From Odontesthes bonariensis (lineage: Eukaryota; Chordata; Actinopteri; Atheriniformes; Atherinopsidae): a DNA stretch of 64,000 nucleotides. The position numbers and the translations under genes are program-made. Positions 60,317-64,000 of this stretch are shown here, one piece after another (within the stretch, counting starts at the first letter, position 1; each line of letters starts with the position of its first letter). The stretch covers positions 34,340,663 through 34,404,662 of the forward strand of contig NC_134510.1 of assembly GCF_027942865.1 (NCBI RefSeq), read 5' to 3'. Below the pieces are notes generated by a model. It had not been told where the DNA came from. It searched no databases and saw nothing but the letters and a program-made list of their open reading frames with translations.

Positions 60317-60786
60317 ATGCAGAGAGAAACTGTAAAGAACCCAAGAGCTACATCTCAGACTCTGCAGGTCTCGGTTAGCATGTTAAATGTTAAAGTTTAT
60401 GACAGCACAGTTAGAAAAAGACTGAACAAATATGGCTTGTTTGGAAGGGCTGCAGGAGAAAGCCTCTTCTCTCTAAAAAGAACATGGCAGCACAGCTTAG
60501 GTTTGCAAAGCTGCATCTGAACAAACCACAAGACTTCTGGAACAATGTCCTCTGGACAGAGCAGACCAAAGTGGAGATGTTTGCTCAGAATGCACAGCAG
60601 CCCGTTTGGAGGAAACCAAACACAGCATATCAGCACAAACACCTCACACCAGCTGTCAAGCACGGTGATGGAGGGCTGATGATCTGGGCTGGTTCTGCAG
60701 CCACAGGACCTGGGCACCTCGCAGTCATTGAGTCCACCATGAACTCCTCTGGATACCAAAGTGTTCTAGAGTCAGATGTGAGGTAA
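60317..60786 (+). pseudogene. Tc1-like transposase fragment, frameshifted
   Basis: Two overlapping frames (60317-60520 and 60484-60786) together cover the DNA-binding end and the first half of the catalytic domain of a Tc1 transposase. A frameshift near 60480-60500 separates them, and an early stop follows at 60784. Confidence 0.9.
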
Positions 60787-60856
60787 AGCTGGGCTGAAAC
60801 TGGCTCATCAACAGGACAATGATCCCAAACACAGCAGCAGATCTACAGCAGAATGT

Positions 60857-60874
60857 TAGACTTAGACTTTCTTT

Positions 60875-60928
<54 letters not shown>

Positions 60929-61915
60929 CTTTATTAATCCCAATTTGGGAAATTGTTTTGTTGCAGAAGCATACAGTAAAGATATGAAAACAATTAAAGT
61001 AGTAAAAAACAAGCAAATAGAACTGAACAAAATAAATATAAAATAAAATAAATAAAAAAATAGTGAATAAACATTCGCTATGTACAAATCTACAGTATTT
61101 ATTTATTATTATTTTTTTTTTGTTATTGTTTTTTAGGAGAGACTTCAAGCCTATTGAGGTTGAAGTTCTCTTCCAGCCAGAGGGGAGGTGTTGTATATGG
61201 TGATGGCTGCTGGTAGGAAGGATTTCCTGAAACGGTCCTTGTGACAGCGGAGCTGGATGAGCCTGTTGGAAAAGGAGCTCCGCTGTCCAACCAGCAGCTG
61301 GTGGAGAGGATGGGTGGGGTTATCCATGATGGATAACAGTTTGTTCAGTGTCCTCCTCTCCACCACCAATTCAAATGAGTCCAGTTTGCAGCCGATGACA
61401 GAACCACCCTTCTTAATAAGTTTATTAAGCCTGCTGGGGGAACAGCATCAGAGCCGGTGATGCCACAGCGAAGAAGAGTGCACTGGCAACAACAGACTGG
61501 TAGAACATCTCCAACATCTTGCTGCACACGTTGAAGGATCTCAGCTTCCTCAGAAAATAGAGTCATATAGTTTATTGTCATTGCACAAAAAACACAAGTG
61601 AGTTTTGACAACGAAATGTCGTTCCTCGACTTCCGGTCAACATCGCTAGATATTCAAGCTATACAGACTGTACAATATAAAAACGGTATGGAAGTGCTAT
61701 GTGCCAGCACTCGGAATAAAAAATATAAAACATAAATAAAATGCACTTAGTGCAAAAGTGTTGCTAAAATATTTCACTGCCTAAGGTAAATTGCACAAAC
61801 AGAAGTGTGTAAAGTACAGATGTGCGAGTAATTGTCCATGTCAATGGGGGGGAGGGGGTTGTTGTTATGTGGGGGAGATGGATGGATGTGCATTAAGCAG
61901 TCTTATGGCCAGGGG
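60857..61915 (-). mobile_element. non-LTR retroelement insertions inside the Tc1 copy
   Basis: A GATA tract and an ACTTTATTAATCCCAATTTG tail (60928-60947) are followed by minus-strand coding remnants (61151-61369: HPLHQLLVGQRSSFSNRLIQ and FRKSFLPAAI), a C-terminal pattern common in fish LINE-like repeats. A second tail with TTTATTGTCATTGCAC begins near 61570. Two elements, or one composite one, are present. Confidence 0.65.
60873..60928. repeat. GATA microsatellite
   Basis: About 14 consecutive GATA units at the left end of the retroelement insertion inside the Tc1 copy. Confidence 0.97.
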
Positions 61916-61920
61916 GAATG

Positions 61921-62146
61921 TGTGAAAAAGAGAAGAATCAAGGTGCTGCAATGGTCCAGTCAGAGTCCAGACCTCAACCTGACTGAGATGTGTAAGAGAG
62001 TTCTGCTTCAACCAATGCTGCAAAACTCAATGAGCTGGAGCTATGCTGGAAAGAAGAGTGGCCAAGATTCCTCCACAACCACTGATGACGTCATACAGAA
62101 GATGTTTACTTTACTGCAGCTTAAGGTGGTTCGTATTAACTATTGA
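61921..62146 (+). pseudogene. Tc1-like transposase C-terminal fragment
   Basis: Reads KKRRIKVLQWSSQSPDLNLTEM, the final catalytic block of Tc1 transposases (SPDLNPIE in intact copies), then decays. It is the continuation of the fragment ending near 60855. Confidence 0.88.
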
Positions 62147-62239
62147 ATCACGTCGTATACTTCATTTTTCACACTTTGCTCCTACATTTTCATTTCTTTT
62201 TTGTTAAATAAAAATCTGATAAGGATTGGATTACTTTTT

Positions 62240-64000
62240 TTCTTATTATGGCCTAATATGTAACACCTAAAGAGGAAGTGATTTTCTCAAGTCTTCGTTC
62301 CAGTTCAGAACTATGTTATAATATGTCTGGACACTGTGTTTATCTTTTAATTTAATTTAGGAGTAATTCCATCCATTCAGGGAAGCACTTCCTCGAAATT
62401 ACAGCCATAAAAACTGGCACGTTGTCATCATTTCTTGCATTTTTCATTACATTCTAAAAGAAATTGATGACTGATGTCTGTAATTTCAGTCACTGTAGCA
62501 GATAGTTTGACGCAGTCGCTTGCCAAACTGTCTAACCTAAGAAAAAATTGTGCTGTCAACATGCTTGTAATAAACTTAATGCTTGCCAGTGTACAAACAG
62601 GTTTGCATTCTGCCCTGATTATAGATGCAGCAGTCTGTTTTCTCTAATCTCCGAATCCTCTGTCGCTGCAACTCGCAGCACCAATCCAGTCATGTCAGAG
62701 AGGACTAATTCATTTTACATCACAGTGAGGCACACAAAAACACCTAGTCTGAGGAAGCAGGTTAGAAATGGCTGCAGTGGTCCAGTCTACTGTGAGAGGA
62801 AGCCGCCTGCATGTTCCCGATAAGACGGAGCAAGTAGTGAGGAAGCAACAGCTTACTTCAGGTGTCAGCACTTCAAACCAGAAGCACAGCGTCAGAGGGA
62901 ATGTGTGAAACTTCACATTGCAGAGGTGAAGTGAAGGATACTCTTAGTTTGTAGTATTCTGTGTCTGGTGTCTTTTTGCTCTCAACCCAAAAAGGGAAAA
63001 ATAAAACACAGGAATGTGGACCCTCAGGATTCTGCTCCTCTTGTCCTGTGTGGAACACACTTGACTAACAGGCTTCTTGTAGGAAATTAGAGCAATTTAC
63101 AGCGTTGCAGAGCGGGTTCACACGGTGTACTTGGCAAACAAATAACACCACGTCCGTTTGACTTAATGAGAAATTACGATCTCTGAGTGGTGTACGGCAA
63201 TCAGCCCCAGTCAGGAGTGGCTTTAAGGCTCAAACACTTAGCAATAAATGAGCATTGAATGAGCTCTTAAATGCAGTATTAAAAACCCCTGAAGTACTGT
63301 GATATTGTCCTGGCATTTGGTTTGTAATATCAAGGAAGGAAGTAGTCGGAGTAATTTTCTGCCCAGGCTGGCGGCAGCAGACATATCATTCTTTATAGGT
63401 CTTTCAGCTTGAGATACACAGCCTGAGTGGAATCTTTCCCAAAAGTGCTCATAAAGTGGGATTATTTAGCAGAAAATCATGTCGCTCTGAGATGGATTTT
63501 GACTCGGAATTATTTTGCAAACAGCAGCACGGAAGAATCGCCTCCTCAGCAAAGCCTTTACAGTGATTGGTCGAGGTCTGATCCCACAGTGACATCACTT
63601 GGTTAGGGTTAGAAAATGTCACGGTTAAGGCTGAAATGCATTCTTTTCACAACACCACTGGCATTTTTCTGGTTAACTGGGTGACACACCAACTCAAGAT
63701 GCTTAGCAGTAAAATATGGTCATTGCACTACGCCACTGCCAACTCGTTAGATACTATTTGGGCACGGCTCATGTACTTGCTCTCATGACCTCCAGACTTT
63801 GCATATGCAGTGAATACGGGCTGTTTTATTGCCTGCACGAACAAGAGGAGGGGAGTCTGAAAATGAGGCCATAATTTCAAGTATATCTTTTCAAGATTTG
63901 TTGCCTTCGGTTTATTCCAGAGGAGCTCTGCTAATGTGTTTGTTCTTGCTTTAGGGTAACAAAACCCTGGTCGGAACAACTGCCTTTCTTTACACACAAA
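62240..64000. other. intergenic region, no supported gene
   Basis: Short frames only (62548-62823 plus, 63728-63997 minus), without family resemblance or splice context. In other vertebrates THSD7A lies further out on this side, but no exon of it was recognised here. Confidence 0.5.

Larger units (their letters stand above)
60130..62230 (+). mobile_element. Tc1/mariner transposon, inactivated and split by nested insertion
   Basis: Transposase homology starts near 60155 (AAAGACATCAGCAATGATCT), runs through the helix-turn-helix part (KNPRATSQTLQVSVSM, then KRLNKYGLFGR) and the catalytic-domain pieces DFWNNVLWTEQTKVEMF and GDGGLMIWAGSAATGPGHLA, and stops near 60855. It resumes near 61921 with KRRIKVLQWSSQSPDLN. 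Between them lie about 1065 bp of other repeats flanked by GAATGT (60851-60856 and 61916-61921), a likely target duplication. Frameshifts and stops occur throughout, and the first catalytic Asp region reads TEQT instead of the usual TDET. Terminal repeats were not delimited. Confidence 0.88.

Noticed and set aside
63728..63997. 89-codon minus frame at the window edge
   Set aside because: No similarity to THSD7A or any known family; no splice signals that would make it an exon.

Overview
The window is nuclear DNA from a vertebrate, almost certainly a teleost fish. Genes are split into many short GT-AG exons, and the intergenic DNA is AT-rich. It carries fish-type Tc1, hAT and non-LTR repeats, and CCAAT-box promoters. 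The gene order matches the block around human 7p21.3 as I remember it (TMEM106B, VWDE, SCIN, ARL4A), read in the opposite direction. There is no SCIN, and there is an extra secreted EGF gene between VWDE and TMEM106B. I saw no bacterial, viral or CRISPR sequence and recognised no tRNA or rRNA gene.

Layout. (1) 83-2450, minus: arl4a, a single coding exon with an upstream untranslated exon and CCAAT promoter. (2) 5371-6287, minus: a three-exon gene of about 239 codons that I cannot name. (3) 6.3-11.5 kb: no supported gene. (4) 11558-40209, plus: vwde, for which I reconstructed 30 coding exons totalling 5346 nt in one continuous frame (1782 codons) plus a short, uncertain last exon. (5) 41347-43491, minus: a five-exon, 210-residue secreted protein made almost only of EGF repeats, tail-to-tail with vwde. 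(6) 48946-56734, minus: tmem106b, seven coding exons (263 residues) plus a 5' untranslated exon. (7) 57-64 kb: no gene, but a Tc1 element broken by nested retroelements.

Mobile DNA. There is a 639-bp hAT element with perfect ends and an 8-bp target duplication (17395-18033), an eroded second hAT (38721-39300), a 495-bp inverted-repeat element flanked by TTAA (49315-49809), a Tc1 copy split by about 1 kb of later insertions (60130-62230), and retroelement tails. Three isolated near-perfect hairpins (4752, 14768, 20641) match none of these.

How the genes relate. They are not an operon. arl4a is a membrane-recruiting small GTPase, tmem106b is a late endosome/lysosome membrane protein, and vwde and the small EGF gene are secreted multidomain proteins. 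The most interesting item is the EGF gene. It uses the same class of phase 1-1, mostly 96-nt EGF exons as the vwde tail and lies directly beside it in inverted orientation. This suggests local exon duplication followed by acquisition of its own promoter and signal peptide. Homology statements come from reading the translations and from memory of the families; no search was run.
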